A stretch of DNA of 64,000 nucleotides from Nanobdellati archaeon (GCA_018304505.1 JAGVWA010000001.1:1-64000), one strand, 5' to 3'; positions 1 to 8,816 are shown, numbered from the stretch's first letter. Translations and numbers: made by a program. Notes: generated from the sequence alone by a model not told the origin.

Positions 1-42
1 AACAGAACAGCGTTGCACTGCAGGGCACAAGAAGTGACTTAA
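1..42 (+). CDS. Possible 3' end of an upstream gene (partial)
   Basis: Frame 1 is open from the window edge to a TAA at 40-42, which overlaps the ATG of the next gene as TAATG. The 13 visible codons give no recognisable motif. The overlap is typical of the tightly packed genes here, so this may be the tail of a gene cut by the window edge, but it could equally be chance. Confidence 0.3.
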   Translation, partial: NRTALHCRAQEVT

Positions 43-485
43 TGGAGATAAGAAAATCCCTAATTAAGGAACACGATTCCGTGGTGAAGCTCACCAGCCA
101 AATGGGAAAAAATTACGATGGAACGCCCGAGTTTTGCGACTTCAACAATCCGGGAAGAAAAGCCGCATTGATCAGGAGAGAATTGCAAGCGCACCCTGAC
201 GAGTTTTTGGTGGCAGAAGAAAATGACGAGATTCTCGGCTGGCTTCAGTATGCGGAAGAGGAAAAAAACGACACCACGTCAATTCATGACCTAATAGTGG
301 ATGCAAAGCACAGAAACAAGGGCGTTGCATCAGCGTTGATAGAAAAAGTCAGCGAGAACAAAAAAGAAATTCGCCTAGAAGTAAATGAAAAAAACACGGG
401 CGCCATCAAGCTTTTCGAAAAACTCGGATTCAGGCCCATGATGAAGAGCATAGGAATGTCAAGAACAGGCAGAAAAAACCAATAG
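42..485 (+). CDS. GNAT-family N-acetyltransferase
   Basis: This 147-residue protein should transfer an acetyl group from acetyl-CoA to an amine; the substrate cannot be told. The acetyl-CoA-binding motif A is visible at residues 91-96 (RNKGVA, the R-x-x-G-x-G/A loop) after a beta strand with LIVDAKH. Motif B (NTGAIKLFEKLGF) follows at 118-130, giving the normal compact GNAT length. It may be translationally coupled to a gene off the left edge through TAATG, and it converges on the permease with a 9 nt gap. The family call is firm and the specific function is open. Confidence 0.85.
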   Translation: MEIRKSLIKEHDSVVKLTSQMGKNYDGTPEFCDFNNPGRKAALIRRELQAHPDEFLVAEENDEILGWLQYAEEEKNDTTSIHDLIVDAKHRNKGVASALIEKVSENKKEIRLEVNEKNTGAIKLFEKLGFRPMMKSIGMSRTGRKNQ

Positions 486-494
486 CTTTCAGCC

Positions 495-1961
495 CTAGGG
501 CGCCTTTACAATAACGTCCTTGACGCCCGCTAACAGGGGCTGTTTCCTCTTCCGGATTTTTATGTAGTCAAACTCCACCAGATCCAGTGCGTCAAGGATA
601 ATGAAAACAACAACCCCAACGGCCAGTATTCCAACAGACATGATGAATGACTCTGAAAAGTGGACAGTGATGACATCCGTAAATTTTACAACGTAAGACG
701 CCAGGGCGAGGAAACAGGAAATCGCGCCAAGCAGCGCAAGCACAGGCAGCCTGCCGATGTTAACCGGTGACTTGAAGTACATGCACCTGTAGTTATCAGT
801 GAAACGCATCTTTATCAACGCGAGGTTGACGAAGAAGAAAACGAGGAAGATGCTGAAGTTCGTCATCTCAGCCACTGTGGAAATGTCCTTTAAAAACGCG
901 AACGCGCCTGCAATGAGAGTGCTGATAATTATCGCATTTATCGGGGTCCTATTCTTATCGTGAACTTTTGAAAGGAACTTTGGGAACATGCCCTGCTTAC
1001 TCATGCCGTAGATGATGCGCGCGTTCACGATCAGAATTATGAGGACCGTGTTGGCTGTCGCGAATAGCGCGATCAAACTCAGCAGCCCACCAGTTCCAGG
1101 TAATGCGGTTTCCGCCACAAGCCTCAGCGGGGCAGGGCTTTCTCCAAGGGCCTGCCAGTTGACTACTGATACCGCGGCCACTGCGACGAGGATGTACAAA
1201 AGCGTCGCGATTAGGATGGCCCCAACTAGCGCCCGTGGGATTGTCTTTTCCGGGTTCTTGACTTCCTCCCCCACGTTGACGATTTGCTCAAACCCAACGT
1301 ATGCAAAGAAAATCAAGGTGACAGCGCCAATAAGCCCAGATAAGCCATTTGGCATTTCAGCATAATCAATCGCCGGAAAACCATTACCGAGAATAAAAAA
1401 GGCCCCGAGGGCGATGATCAGCAACAGCCCAAAGACTTCAATCAATGTGAAAACCATATTTAGGCGCGCTGATTCCTTGATGCCAATGAAACCGATGTAC
1501 GCGAGCACTATGACAAGAATGGCCGCGATGACTGTGATGGGGCTGACCGTTATCACAGACGCCGACACAATAACCACGCCGGCCATGGCAGGCAGAAGGA
1601 GGTCTACGAAATAGCCCGAAAAACCGAGCGCCACGGTCGCGGCTGACGCGACGCCCATGGCGATCATGCTCCAGCCTACGAGGAATGATAGGAGTTTTTT
1701 CTTGAAAGCAGCCTCCACGTAGTGTGCTTCTGCCGCGGTCTTTGCCGAGATACAAGACAGCTCGGCATAGCTAAACGCGGTGAAGGTCGCGATAAGGGCA
1801 GAGATTATGAATGAAATCCAGACAGAGTTGCCAGCCATGAGCGCTGTCTTGCCGATCAGGGCGTAGATACCTGCACCAAGGATGACGCCAACGCCGTAAA
1901 CCAACAGGTCCTTGAATTCCAGTTTTCTAGCTAGTTCTGTGTCTGGTGCTGTTTCCATCAC
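495..1961 (-). CDS. APC-superfamily amino acid permease
   Basis: A 488-residue integral membrane protein with about twelve hydrophobic segments. The N-terminal stretch LVYGVGVILGAGIYALIGK is the glycine-rich first helix typical of amino acid-polyamine-organocation transporters, and a conserved FFAYVGFEQIVN segment lies near residue 220. It probably imports amino acids across the cytoplasmic membrane; the substrate is unknown. It is transcribed away from the ZIP-like gene, with a TATA-like TGTTAAATAT on the minus strand (1990-1981) about 25 bp before the start, consistent with a leaderless transcript. The first two codons are both ATG, so the start is certain to within one residue. Confidence 0.88.
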   Translation of the reverse strand: MMETAPDTELARKLEFKDLLVYGVGVILGAGIYALIGKTALMAGNSVWISFIISALIATFTAFSYAELSCISAKTAAEAHYVEAAFKKKLLSFLVGWSMIAMGVASAATVALGFSGYFVDLLLPAMAGVVIVSASVITVSPITVIAAILVIVLAYIGFIGIKESARLNMVFTLIEVFGLLLIIALGAFFILGNGFPAIDYAEMPNGLSGLIGAVTLIFFAYVGFEQIVNVGEEVKNPEKTIPRALVGAILIATLLYILVAVAAVSVVNWQALGESPAPLRLVAETALPGTGGLLSLIALFATANTVLIILIVNARIIYGMSKQGMFPKFLSKVHDKNRTPINAIIISTLIAGAFAFLKDISTVAEMTNFSIFLVFFFVNLALIKMRFTDNYRCMYFKSPVNIGRLPVLALLGAISCFLALASYVVKFTDVITVHFSESFIMSVGILAVGVVVFIILDALDLVEFDYIKIRKRKQPLLAGVKDVIVKAP

Positions 1962-2018
1962 TTGGATTTACAGCCATTGCATATTTAACAGTTCTTCTAG
2001 CATCATCTTACAGCCTAC

Positions 2019-2027
2019 TTTTTAAAT
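2019..2027 (+). promoter_or_regulatory. TATA box for the ZIP-like gene
   Basis: TTTTTAAAT lies about 25 bp before ATG 2048, the distance expected between an archaeal TATA box and the transcription start. The transcript would be leaderless. Confidence 0.6.
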
Positions 2028-2047
2028 CAAGCCGGATTATTTGCGTC

Positions 2048-2797
2048 ATGAGCCAATTGGTGTACATCGTTGCGAGCACAGCCATTGTGAGCCTCGTATC
2101 GCTAGTGGGCATTGTAACACTGTCTGTTACGGACAGGGCATTACAGCGTGTTTTGCAGCCCCTGGTGGCCTTGTCAGCAGGCGCCCTGCTTGGCGGGGCT
2201 TTGCTTCACTTGCTGCCAGAGGCTGTAGAGTTAATCGGCAACACAATCGAGGTTTATGCCACGGTGCTAATTGGCTTTTCAATGTTCTTCTTCCTGGAAA
2301 AATTCATCCAGTGGCACCATCACCACGGGTCCGCCAAGGAGCACAAGAAAAACAAGATCTCGCCGGTGTCGTACCTTGTCCTGGTTTCAGATGTTATACA
2401 CAATTTTGTTGACGGCCTAATCATTGCGGCAAGCTATCTCGTAAGCATTCCACTGGGAGTCATAACAACCGGCGCGACAATACTCCACGAGATCCCGCAG
2501 GAAATCGGCGACTTTGCCTTGCTGATTCATGGCGGCATGTCGAAAATCCGCGCGCTCAGGGTCAACTTCTTCACAGCATTGTCCAGCGTCGTCGGCGGGC
2601 TTGTTGGTTTCTATTTTGCGGGCACAATCGGGAATTCATTTGCGCTGCTGTTACCCCTAGCAGCAGGCCACTTTATTTACATCGCAGCAACTGACCTGAT
2701 GCCAGAACTGGCAAAAGAGGGCTTCAAGGAAGGCATGCAGCACTCGGCGTTCTTCATCACAGGGCTAGTCATAATGTACCTTCTCACACTCATTTGA
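2048..2797 (+). CDS. ZIP-family metal transporter
   Basis: This 249-residue membrane protein belongs to the ZIP (Zn/Fe permease) family, which moves divalent metals into the cytoplasm. It has about eight hydrophobic segments, a His-rich loop (WHHHHGSAKEHKK) after the third helix, and the ZIP signature helices HNFVDGLIIAASY and HEIPQEIGDFALL, whose H, N, D and E residues form the metal site. The open frame extends upstream to 1946 and would overlap the divergent permease. ATG 2048 is preferred because TTTTTAAAT at 2019-2027 lies 25 bp before it. Confidence 0.88.
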   Translation: MSQLVYIVASTAIVSLVSLVGIVTLSVTDRALQRVLQPLVALSAGALLGGALLHLLPEAVELIGNTIEVYATVLIGFSMFFFLEKFIQWHHHHGSAKEHKKNKISPVSYLVLVSDVIHNFVDGLIIAASYLVSIPLGVITTGATILHEIPQEIGDFALLIHGGMSKIRALRVNFFTALSSVVGGLVGFYFAGTIGNSFALLLPLAAGHFIYIAATDLMPELAKEGFKEGMQHSAFFITGLVIMYLLTLI

Positions 2798-2837
2798 AGC
2801 ACATAACTATTTATAGCAAAACACGGTAGTGAAATGC

Positions 2838-3533
2838 ATGACGATGCTGCAAATCCAGACGCAAGCCGCGGACATTCTGGGTCAAGTAAACGGGCAACAG
2901 CTTGTCCAAACGGCACAGGCACTGCAACTTTCGCCCGAGCAGACCTTCGTCATTCTGCAAAACCTCGCAATGTTCATTGTAGGCATAGCGATTTACTCCC
3001 TTGTAATATTCTATTTCTACAGATACATCGCTAAGCGGGACTTCCTAGTACTTGACTTGTCGAGATACGAAGGAAAGCGCTTTGGCCTAGCAAGGATGAT
3101 CATCCCATCTATACTATACATAGTGAGGTACGTCCTCATTGTGCCGGTAACCATCTTCGCTAGCCTATTGATTTTGTCAGGCCTGCTGCTCCTACTGTCA
3201 AGGACTACAAACGTCGCCAACGTTCTGTTGATGAGCATGGCCATTATTGGCGCAGTCCGAGTAACAGCATATGTGAATGAGGACCTATCAAAAGACCTGG
3301 CCAAGCTCCTGCCGTTCGCGCTGCTTGGCGTATTCATAATTGACGCGACGTTCTTCAACCCGCAAGCAGCAATAGATGCCCTAACGACAGAACTTGGAAA
3401 CATCGACCTCTGGGTCACGTTGACATACTACTTTGCATTCATTGTCGCGCTAGAGTTCGCCATCAGGATACTACACCTAATTGGATCAAAGCTGTTTTTC
3501 AGGCAACCCGAAACCAAGATAAAGAATAAATAA
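2838..3533 (+). CDS. Uncharacterised archaeal multi-spanning membrane protein
   Basis: I do not recognise this family. The protein (about 231 residues) has an N-terminal soluble stretch rich in Gln and Ala, then about five hydrophobic helices separated by short charged loops such as LDLSRYEGKRFGLAR, and a basic C-terminal tail. No catalytic motif is visible. A GTG at 2829 is also possible, but the TATA-like CTATTTATAG at 2807-2816 places the transcript start near 2838, so the ATG there is preferred. It sits between metal-transport and TraB genes on the same strand with gaps under 50 nt. Confidence 0.7.
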   Translation: MTMLQIQTQAADILGQVNGQQLVQTAQALQLSPEQTFVILQNLAMFIVGIAIYSLVIFYFYRYIAKRDFLVLDLSRYEGKRFGLARMIIPSILYIVRYVLIVPVTIFASLLILSGLLLLLSRTTNVANVLLMSMAIIGAVRVTAYVNEDLSKDLAKLLPFALLGVFIIDATFFNPQAAIDALTTELGNIDLWVTLTYYFAFIVALEFAIRILHLIGSKLFFRQPETKIKNK

Positions 3534-3557
3534 AACCAACAGCATTAATTGAAGCGC

Positions 3558-4685
3558 ATGGAAAAAATCACAGCCAATGGAAAGCAGATACACCTTCTTG
3601 GGGTGGCGCACGTCTCACGGCAGAGCATCCGCGACGTCAAGGACGCAATTGAAAAGGTCAAACCAGACACAATCGCGGTTGAACTGGACAAGAAACGCGC
3701 AGAGATTCTAAAGAAGAAAAAAACCTGGGACAACAAGCAGCTCTCGCACATCGTCACTGAAGGCAACACAAACCTCTTTCTGACCCAAGTGCTGCTTGGG
3801 AACTTCCAAGCCAAACTCGGAAAAGACCTAAAGGTAAAACCGGGCGCGGAAATGCTGGCCGCTGTCCGCGAAGCGGAAAAACGCGACATTCCAGTGGTGC
3901 TGGCAGACCGACCGATTGACGTGACACTGCGCCGGGCCTGGGCCGCAATGGGAATTTTCGAGAAATTCAAGCTGCTGGGTAGCCTCGTATCCGGAGTCTT
4001 CAGCAGCGAAACCATAAGCAAGGAAGAGATTGAGCAGCTCAAGAAGACAGACGTCATTACCGAGTTAATGAACGAAATGGCGCGCGAGATGCCAAAAGCC
4101 AAACACGTTCTTGTCGACGAGCGCGACGCATACCTCGCCAAGAAGATCAAAACCGCGCAAGGCAAGCGCATACTTGCTGTCGTAGGGGCCGGCCATGTCA
4201 ATGGAGTCAAACAATGGCTCAAAAAGAAAATCCCTGAAGAGCAACCCATAAGGCCAAGCAAAATCAAATACCTGCTCTGGCTCATCCCCCTCATTTTCAT
4301 TGCGATCCTCTACCAGGGCTTCACAAAAGGCGGCCTAGACTTCACGATAGACTTGTTCATGAAGTGGTTCATCATCAACGGCGCACTCAGCGCCGCAGGT
4401 GCACTGCTTGCACGCGGCCACTGGAAATCAGTATTAGCGGCGTTTGTCGCGGCCCCTTTCACTTCATTAAATCCCGGCATTAGCGCGGGCATTGTCGCGG
4501 GCGCAGTAGAATTGAAGGTGCGCATGCCGAAGGTCAAGGATGTCGAGAGCTTGAGAAAACTAAAATCATTTTCTGATTATACAAAAAACAGCGTGACGCG
4601 GGTAATGATGGTGGCCGCGTTTTCAAACATCGGCAGCACAATCGGCACGTTCTTGGCGCTACCTTATTTAGGAAGCTTGCTCTAA
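3558..4685 (+). CDS. TraB/PrgY family membrane protein
   Basis: The N-terminal half matches the TraB (GumN/PrgY-like) fold: the opening GVAHVSRQS carries the GxxH-type motif, followed by IAVELDKKR with the conserved acidic residue. A second GAGHVNGV motif occurs around residue 215. These conserved residues have led to the suggestion that the family is a metalloprotease. The C-terminal 130 residues hold three or four hydrophobic helices. Archaeal members have this same architecture and an unproven role. A TTG at 3549 is an alternative start; ATG 3558 begins directly before the first conserved strand. Confidence 0.82.
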   Translation: MEKITANGKQIHLLGVAHVSRQSIRDVKDAIEKVKPDTIAVELDKKRAEILKKKKTWDNKQLSHIVTEGNTNLFLTQVLLGNFQAKLGKDLKVKPGAEMLAAVREAEKRDIPVVLADRPIDVTLRRAWAAMGIFEKFKLLGSLVSGVFSSETISKEEIEQLKKTDVITELMNEMAREMPKAKHVLVDERDAYLAKKIKTAQGKRILAVVGAGHVNGVKQWLKKKIPEEQPIRPSKIKYLLWLIPLIFIAILYQGFTKGGLDFTIDLFMKWFIINGALSAAGALLARGHWKSVLAAFVAAPFTSLNPGISAGIVAGAVELKVRMPKVKDVESLRKLKSFSDYTKNSVTRVMMVAAFSNIGSTIGTFLALPYLGSLL

Positions 4686-4693
4686 CCCATTTC

Positions 4694-5326
4694 ATGGCAG
4701 AGAAGCGCATCGTTTTCAAGAACAGCGCCGGGCAAAAACTCGTTGGCATTTTAAATATGCCGAAACCAGGATCCCCCATAGTAGTTTTTGGGCACGGCCT
4801 GCACAGTGGCAAAAACAGTCCGCGCAACACCATGATCGCTGGCGAATTGAACAAAAAAGGAATTTCGACATTTCTGATCGACTTGCGCGGGCACGGAGAA
4901 AGCGAGGGCAACGTTGAAGAATCAACGTTGGAAGACCTAGGGAACGACCTGGCGAGCGCTGTAAAAGCGCTAGAGGACGAAGATGTTGACCTAACGCGCC
5001 TTGGGGGTTCTGGTTCTAGTACCGGCGGCGTAGTGTGTTTATTGAGCAAAGTTAAATTCAAGACCTGCGTTTTCCGGGCCACACCGTGGCAGGACTACTA
5101 TCAACTTGCCAAGGGTGTGAAGTTTCCATGCCTCTTCATCATCGGCGGCGACGACCAAATCATCCTGGACATGACGAACGAATTCCTGAACAACTTCAAG
5201 GCGCCACATGAAGTGCATATAATTCCAAATGCCGAACACTTGTTCGAGGGCCATGAAACGGAAATGCTTGATAAAACAGTGAAATGGTTCACAAAGCACC
5301 TGCTGAGTAACGACAACATTAAATAA
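4694..5326 (+). CDS. Alpha/beta-hydrolase (serine hydrolase)
   Basis: A 210-residue single-domain hydrolase. The oxyanion region is GHGLHSGKNSPRN, the nucleophile elbow is GSSTGG (the G-x-S-x-G pattern with Ser followed by Thr-Gly), the acid lies in IIGGDDQII, and the catalytic His in PNAEHLF near the C-terminus. All triad elements are present. It resembles the small acyl-hydrolase or peptidase-like branch of the superfamily, and the substrate is unknown. It starts 8 nt after the TraB gene, so the two are probably co-transcribed. Confidence 0.82.
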   Translation: MAEKRIVFKNSAGQKLVGILNMPKPGSPIVVFGHGLHSGKNSPRNTMIAGELNKKGISTFLIDLRGHGESEGNVEESTLEDLGNDLASAVKALEDEDVDLTRLGGSGSSTGGVVCLLSKVKFKTCVFRATPWQDYYQLAKGVKFPCLFIIGGDDQIILDMTNEFLNNFKAPHEVHIIPNAEHLFEGHETEMLDKTVKWFTKHLLSNDNIK

Positions 5327-5348
5327 CCCGGCGTCATTATTGAGCATT

Positions 5349-6704
5349 ATGAAGCTACGATGGTACGTGCTGTTGCTGCCAATGCTAATCCTGACGGCAC
5401 AACTTGGCTTTTCGCAGGCGAGCGTTTGCATTGACTATGAACTAAACGCGACAAATGCGCAATTACTTGGGCAGCAATCGCTGGCAGCGCTGAACTTCGA
5501 AAAGGCAGGCCTGTGCAACGCCCAGAATCTTCAACTGACACAATGCACATCGAATTACAAAAAGGCAGCAGACATCTATGTTCAACTTAAGAAAAGCCGC
5601 GAAGCTGCTGCTGATTATGACGGCGCGGCAATCTGTGCACAACAGAACAGCAAGAACACGGACTGCGCGACCCTGTCCATTAGTGCTGCGGAACTGTACA
5701 ACCAGCTTCTTGATTCCGGAAAAGCAGCTGCCGCCTACCTGCGGGCCGCGGTGTGTTATGAAAAAACAACCATGAAAACACCGACCCTTGACAATTACAT
5801 AAAAGCAGCAGAGGCCTTCAAGAACAACAACGACTACGAACAGGCTGACAAGCAATACGAAAAGGCCATAGCGCTTGTTGAAACACAACGCACGCGTACA
5901 GCACAACAGTGCAGCCTGTATGCAGAGCGCGGCGCGATTTACGAAGATGCAGGCCTGACAACAGGCGCTGCTGCATTCCATAGCCAAGCAGCAGAATGCT
6001 ACTCTGAAATCAAAGAAAGAAACCTCTGCGAACAAGCAGCAACAAAGGCAGCGCAACTCACTGCAGACTTTTCAGACATCCAAAGCACACAATATTATGA
6101 GCTCGCAGGCAAGTGCTTTGAAAACCCGGGAACTGACTTTTCATTAATACAGAAGTGCGACTACTACAACAACCTCGCGGCCACGAAATACAAAAACCTC
6201 GAAACCCTAGATAAGGCAGCAGAGGCATACAAAAACGTCGCGCTGTGCCATGCGCGCGACCAGGTAAAAACCCTCGTGTCAGATAACTATTACCTGTGCG
6301 CAGGAGCTTATCTGCAGGCCGCGCTTGAAGTCGAGAACATCCTAAACGCCCTTGACACCTATGACGAGGCCATAGCGTGCTTCATTGCAAACAAGGACAC
6401 TGAAAAGGCAGAACTTGTACGGCAGTACGTGCGGGAAATGCAAAGCACCGGCTCATCAGGCATTGACATTGTCGACCTTGCGAACAACCCCGGCAAAAGC
6501 CTGAGGCCAAAACCAGCAGCAAACGCCACAGAGCAGGAACCAGAAGCCACAGAGCCAACAGGGCCAGAGTCAACATCAAGGAGCCCCATTTTTCTCGTGC
6601 TGATTCTGATCCTCGGCATCGTCATAATACTCGGGTTTTTCTACTACCAAAGGATTAAAAAGATGAAAGAACAAGAAGACACTGAACAACCGATGCGGTT
6701 CTAG
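5349..6704 (+). CDS. Membrane-anchored TPR-like protein on the outer face
   Basis: This roughly 451-residue protein has an N-terminal signal peptide (hydrophobic core YVLLLPMLILTAQLG), then an all-helical body rich in Ala, Tyr and Cys made of tetratricopeptide-like repeats. A Pro/Glu/Thr linker follows, then one transmembrane helix near the C-terminus (IFLVLILILGIVIILGFFYY) and a short charged cytoplasmic tail. The helical repeats resemble SNAP-like TPR proteins, which act as protein-protein scaffolds. Many Cys residues are spaced across the repeats (CAQ, CYE, CSL, CYS, CEQ), suggesting disulphides in the exported part. TTG 5340 is an alternative start. Its partner is unknown. Confidence 0.75.
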   Translation: MKLRWYVLLLPMLILTAQLGFSQASVCIDYELNATNAQLLGQQSLAALNFEKAGLCNAQNLQLTQCTSNYKKAADIYVQLKKSREAAADYDGAAICAQQNSKNTDCATLSISAAELYNQLLDSGKAAAAYLRAAVCYEKTTMKTPTLDNYIKAAEAFKNNNDYEQADKQYEKAIALVETQRTRTAQQCSLYAERGAIYEDAGLTTGAAAFHSQAAECYSEIKERNLCEQAATKAAQLTADFSDIQSTQYYELAGKCFENPGTDFSLIQKCDYYNNLAATKYKNLETLDKAAEAYKNVALCHARDQVKTLVSDNYYLCAGAYLQAALEVENILNALDTYDEAIACFIANKDTEKAELVRQYVREMQSTGSSGIDIVDLANNPGKSLRPKPAANATEQEPEATEPTGPESTSRSPIFLVLILILGIVIILGFFYYQRIKKMKEQEDTEQPMRF

Positions 6705-6724
6705 CAACACAGAAGGAATGTAAA

Positions 6725-7531
6725 ATGGTAGTTTTCGAAACCATCGCAGGCATTATCATTGGGATCATCATACTCAAAGGCATAACCATAGTGAACCAGT
6801 ACGAACGCGCAGTAAAACTGAGGCTGGGCAAGTACACCGGCATACTAGAACCCGGCATGCACTACGTCATCCCATTAGTTGAGCGCATCGAAATGGTAGA
6901 CACCAGAATCATGACCATTGACATACCAAAACAAGAGGTCATGACCAAGGATAACGTGCCAGTGGGCATCAACGCAGTAATCTATGCGAAGGTCAAGGAC
7001 CCGGAAAAAGCCATCCTAAACGTGCGCGATTTTCATTATGCCGTGTCAAAATACGGCCAGACCTCATTGAGAAACGTGACTGGCGAAGCCACACTAGATG
7101 AGGTTCTTTCTGAACGAGAAAAGATAGCAAGCAAGCTAGAAAAAATCGTCGACATTGCAACTGCCCCGTGGGGCATTGATGTAACGAATATTGAACTACA
7201 GGACATCGAATTACCTGAATCGCTAAAGAGAACAATGGCGAAACAAGCAGAGGCAGAACGGGAAAAGCGAGCCACCATTATCAATGCTGAAGGTGAAGTC
7301 ATTGCAGCTGACAACGTGGCCAAGGCGGCAAGGACACTAGCAAGCGCGCCAGGAGCACTACACTTAAGGACATTGCAGACCATCAACGACTTGTCAAGCG
7401 ACCAATCAAACACCGTGATTTTCGCCGTCCCACTAGAAGTGCTAAGGGCCTTCGAAGCCGTCGCCGAGTCAAACCCCGAAGTGGCCAAGAAGTTCACAAG
7501 CGCCATTAAGAAAGCCACAAAGAAGAAATAA
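6725..7531 (+). CDS. SPFH/Band 7 (stomatin-like) membrane protein
   Basis: A 268-residue stomatin/prohibitin-type protein. A short N-terminal hydrophobic segment (IAGIIIGIIILKGITIV) is followed by the SPFH domain: YERAVKLRLGKYTGILEPG, then the typical TIDIPKQEVMTKDNVPV strand. A long charged coiled-coil (KQAEAEREKRATIINAEGE) and an oligomerisation tail complete it. Such proteins form ring assemblies on the membrane and often bind a protease. In many archaea an NfeD-type protease gene is adjacent; none is seen here. It follows the TPR gene by 20 nt and ends at a T-rich stretch. Confidence 0.9.
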   Translation: MVVFETIAGIIIGIIILKGITIVNQYERAVKLRLGKYTGILEPGMHYVIPLVERIEMVDTRIMTIDIPKQEVMTKDNVPVGINAVIYAKVKDPEKAILNVRDFHYAVSKYGQTSLRNVTGEATLDEVLSEREKIASKLEKIVDIATAPWGIDVTNIELQDIELPESLKRTMAKQAEAEREKRATIINAEGEVIAADNVAKAARTLASAPGALHLRTLQTINDLSSDQSNTVIFAVPLEVLRAFEAVAESNPEVAKKFTSAIKKATKKK

Positions 7532-7539
7532 CTCGTACC

Positions 7540-7546
7540 TTTTTTT
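7540..7546 (+). terminator. Oligo-T terminator after the stomatin gene
   Basis: Seven consecutive T residues begin 8 nt after the stop codon, the usual form of an archaeal intrinsic terminator. They separate the GC-richer operon from the AT-rich island that follows. Confidence 0.5.
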
Positions 7547-7715
7547 GAGCACGAGCAGCTTTGCACTTTAATTGACGTGATTTGTCATTGTGAACTACAT
7601 ACAAGCCGTTCCATTACACAACATTTATAAACCTATAAAATTAGAATTTTCACATCTTTAGGATTAATTACATTCAAGAATAAGTTTATATATCCTAAGA
7701 TTTTCGTCATAGTAG

Positions 7716-7955
7716 GTGATAAATATCAATATAACATTTGAGGATTCGGCAAAGGGAGAAATACTCACATTGCTAGACAAAAAAATCAATGCTGATGGCT
7801 TAATTGTTGAGAGAGCAAATCCTAATCAAAAAGTTCTAACTTTTGAGGGCGAAGAAATATCAATAAATGACTTTGGAGGCGTTAAAAAAGGCTCTGAAGT
7901 TTTTATAAAAGATAATTTAATTTCTTTAATGAAACTCTCAAAAGAAGGCATATAA
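7716..7955 (+). CDS. Small unknown protein of AT-rich island, gene 1
   Basis: A 79-residue protein beginning with GTG; the sequence is strand-rich at the start (MININITFEDSAKGEI) and ends in a short amphipathic helix. No known motif is seen. A TATA-like TTTATATAT around 7685-7693 lies about 25 bp before the start. Its stop codon overlaps the ATG of the next gene (TAATG), so the two are probably translationally coupled. Base and codon usage are far more AT-rich than in the flanking genes, which suggests horizontal acquisition. Two-gene coupled cassettes of this kind are often toxin-antitoxin or defence modules, but nothing in the sequence proves that. Confidence 0.65.
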   Translation: MININITFEDSAKGEILTLLDKKINADGLIVERANPNQKVLTFEGEEISINDFGGVKKGSEVFIKDNLISLMKLSKEGI

Positions 7956-8740
7956 TGACTTGGTTTGATAAATTAAAAGGAATTCTAAACATTGATATTA
8001 AAACCCCAATCCTTTCTCTCAATTTTAATTCTAACAACAAAGTGACTAATAAATACTATGTTAGTCTTGAAAGAGAACTTGATATTAATTTAGCGGCCCT
8101 AAGTCCGAAACAAAAGCAGGATATCAAAAAAATCTTCCCACAAATTTTAGCCAATGAAAAAACTATTTTTAAAAAAGAAACTTTAGACTTATTTGATAGT
8201 ATTAATGACTACAATAAGAATAAAGAAGGAAAACAAATATTGACATTTTTTGAGAATAAAATTCCAAAATATGATTTAGAAGCACTAAATGCTTCACTTT
8301 ACTTGAGGAGTGTATTTAGAAAAAGAAAAGATATTAAGAAATTAAAACAGGATATAAATACTACTTTTGGAACTCGCGGAAACAATATCTCAAATTTATG
8401 TACTGCAGGCTATTTTGATAATTTTTTAATGGAACTCTACAATTCTTCACCAGGAACTTTTAATGGCTTATATGAGGATATTGTTTCAAATAAGGCATTA
8501 GCTGTTTTTGTAAATGAGCATATGACTAAAGAAAAGATTACAGAAGATATTAAAAATAAATTGGATGTATCTAAAAAATATGGAATCAAATTTGTCCATA
8601 TCCATGGAATAGGAACATCCACTGTTAAAAAAATCAATGAATATATTGAAAATAAAGAAAAAAAAGATTTTGATACATTTCATCCTAAGAAAATCCTTAA
8701 GGAAGAAAATATTATCATAGTCGAATTAATATTAAAATAG
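7955..8740 (+). CDS. Unknown protein of AT-rich island, gene 2
   Basis: A 261-residue, largely helical, Lys/Asn-rich soluble protein with no signal peptide or membrane helix. I do not recognise a family. Possible landmarks are a central LYLRSVFRKRKDIKKLK basic helix, a TFGTRGNN loop, and a C-terminal segment FVHIHGIGTSTVKKI containing HxH followed by G-x-G-T-S-T. It overlaps the preceding 79-residue gene by one base and shares its strongly AT-rich composition, unlike the stomatin and deoxyhypusine synthase genes on either side. The pair therefore looks like a recently acquired cassette. Confidence 0.65.
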   Translation: MTWFDKLKGILNIDIKTPILSLNFNSNNKVTNKYYVSLERELDINLAALSPKQKQDIKKIFPQILANEKTIFKKETLDLFDSINDYNKNKEGKQILTFFENKIPKYDLEALNASLYLRSVFRKRKDIKKLKQDINTTFGTRGNNISNLCTAGYFDNFLMELYNSSPGTFNGLYEDIVSNKALAVFVNEHMTKEKITEDIKNKLDVSKKYGIKFVHIHGIGTSTVKKINEYIENKEKKDFDTFHPKKILKEENIIIVELILK

Positions 8741-8787
8741 AGTTTTAACAGATATAACTTATGTGCAAAGCCACCACAACCAAAGCA

Positions 8788-8795
8788 TTTATAAA
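8788..8795 (+). promoter_or_regulatory. TATA box for the C/D sRNA (and perhaps dys)
   Basis: TTTATAAA lies 22-29 bp before the predicted 5' end of the guide RNA at 8817, the normal archaeal spacing. It could also drive the downstream deoxyhypusine synthase gene by read-through. Confidence 0.55.
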
Positions 8796-8816
8796 CCCCA
8801 AAAACACGAATAATAT

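Noticed and set aside
1946-2047. Longer N-terminus for the ZIP-like transporter
   Set aside because: It would overlap the divergent permease start and its promoter, while a TATA box at the correct distance supports ATG 2048.
3545-4300. 251-residue open frame antisense to the TraB gene
   Set aside because: It lies wholly inside a well-supported TraB gene on the other strand, its translation is Ser/Arg-rich low-complexity sequence typical of a shadow frame, and no promoter or homology is visible.
5463-6056. 197-residue open frame antisense to the TPR gene
   Set aside because: The Cys/Leu/Phe-rich translation mirrors the Ala/Glu/Lys-rich TPR coding strand; no start signal or motif supports it.
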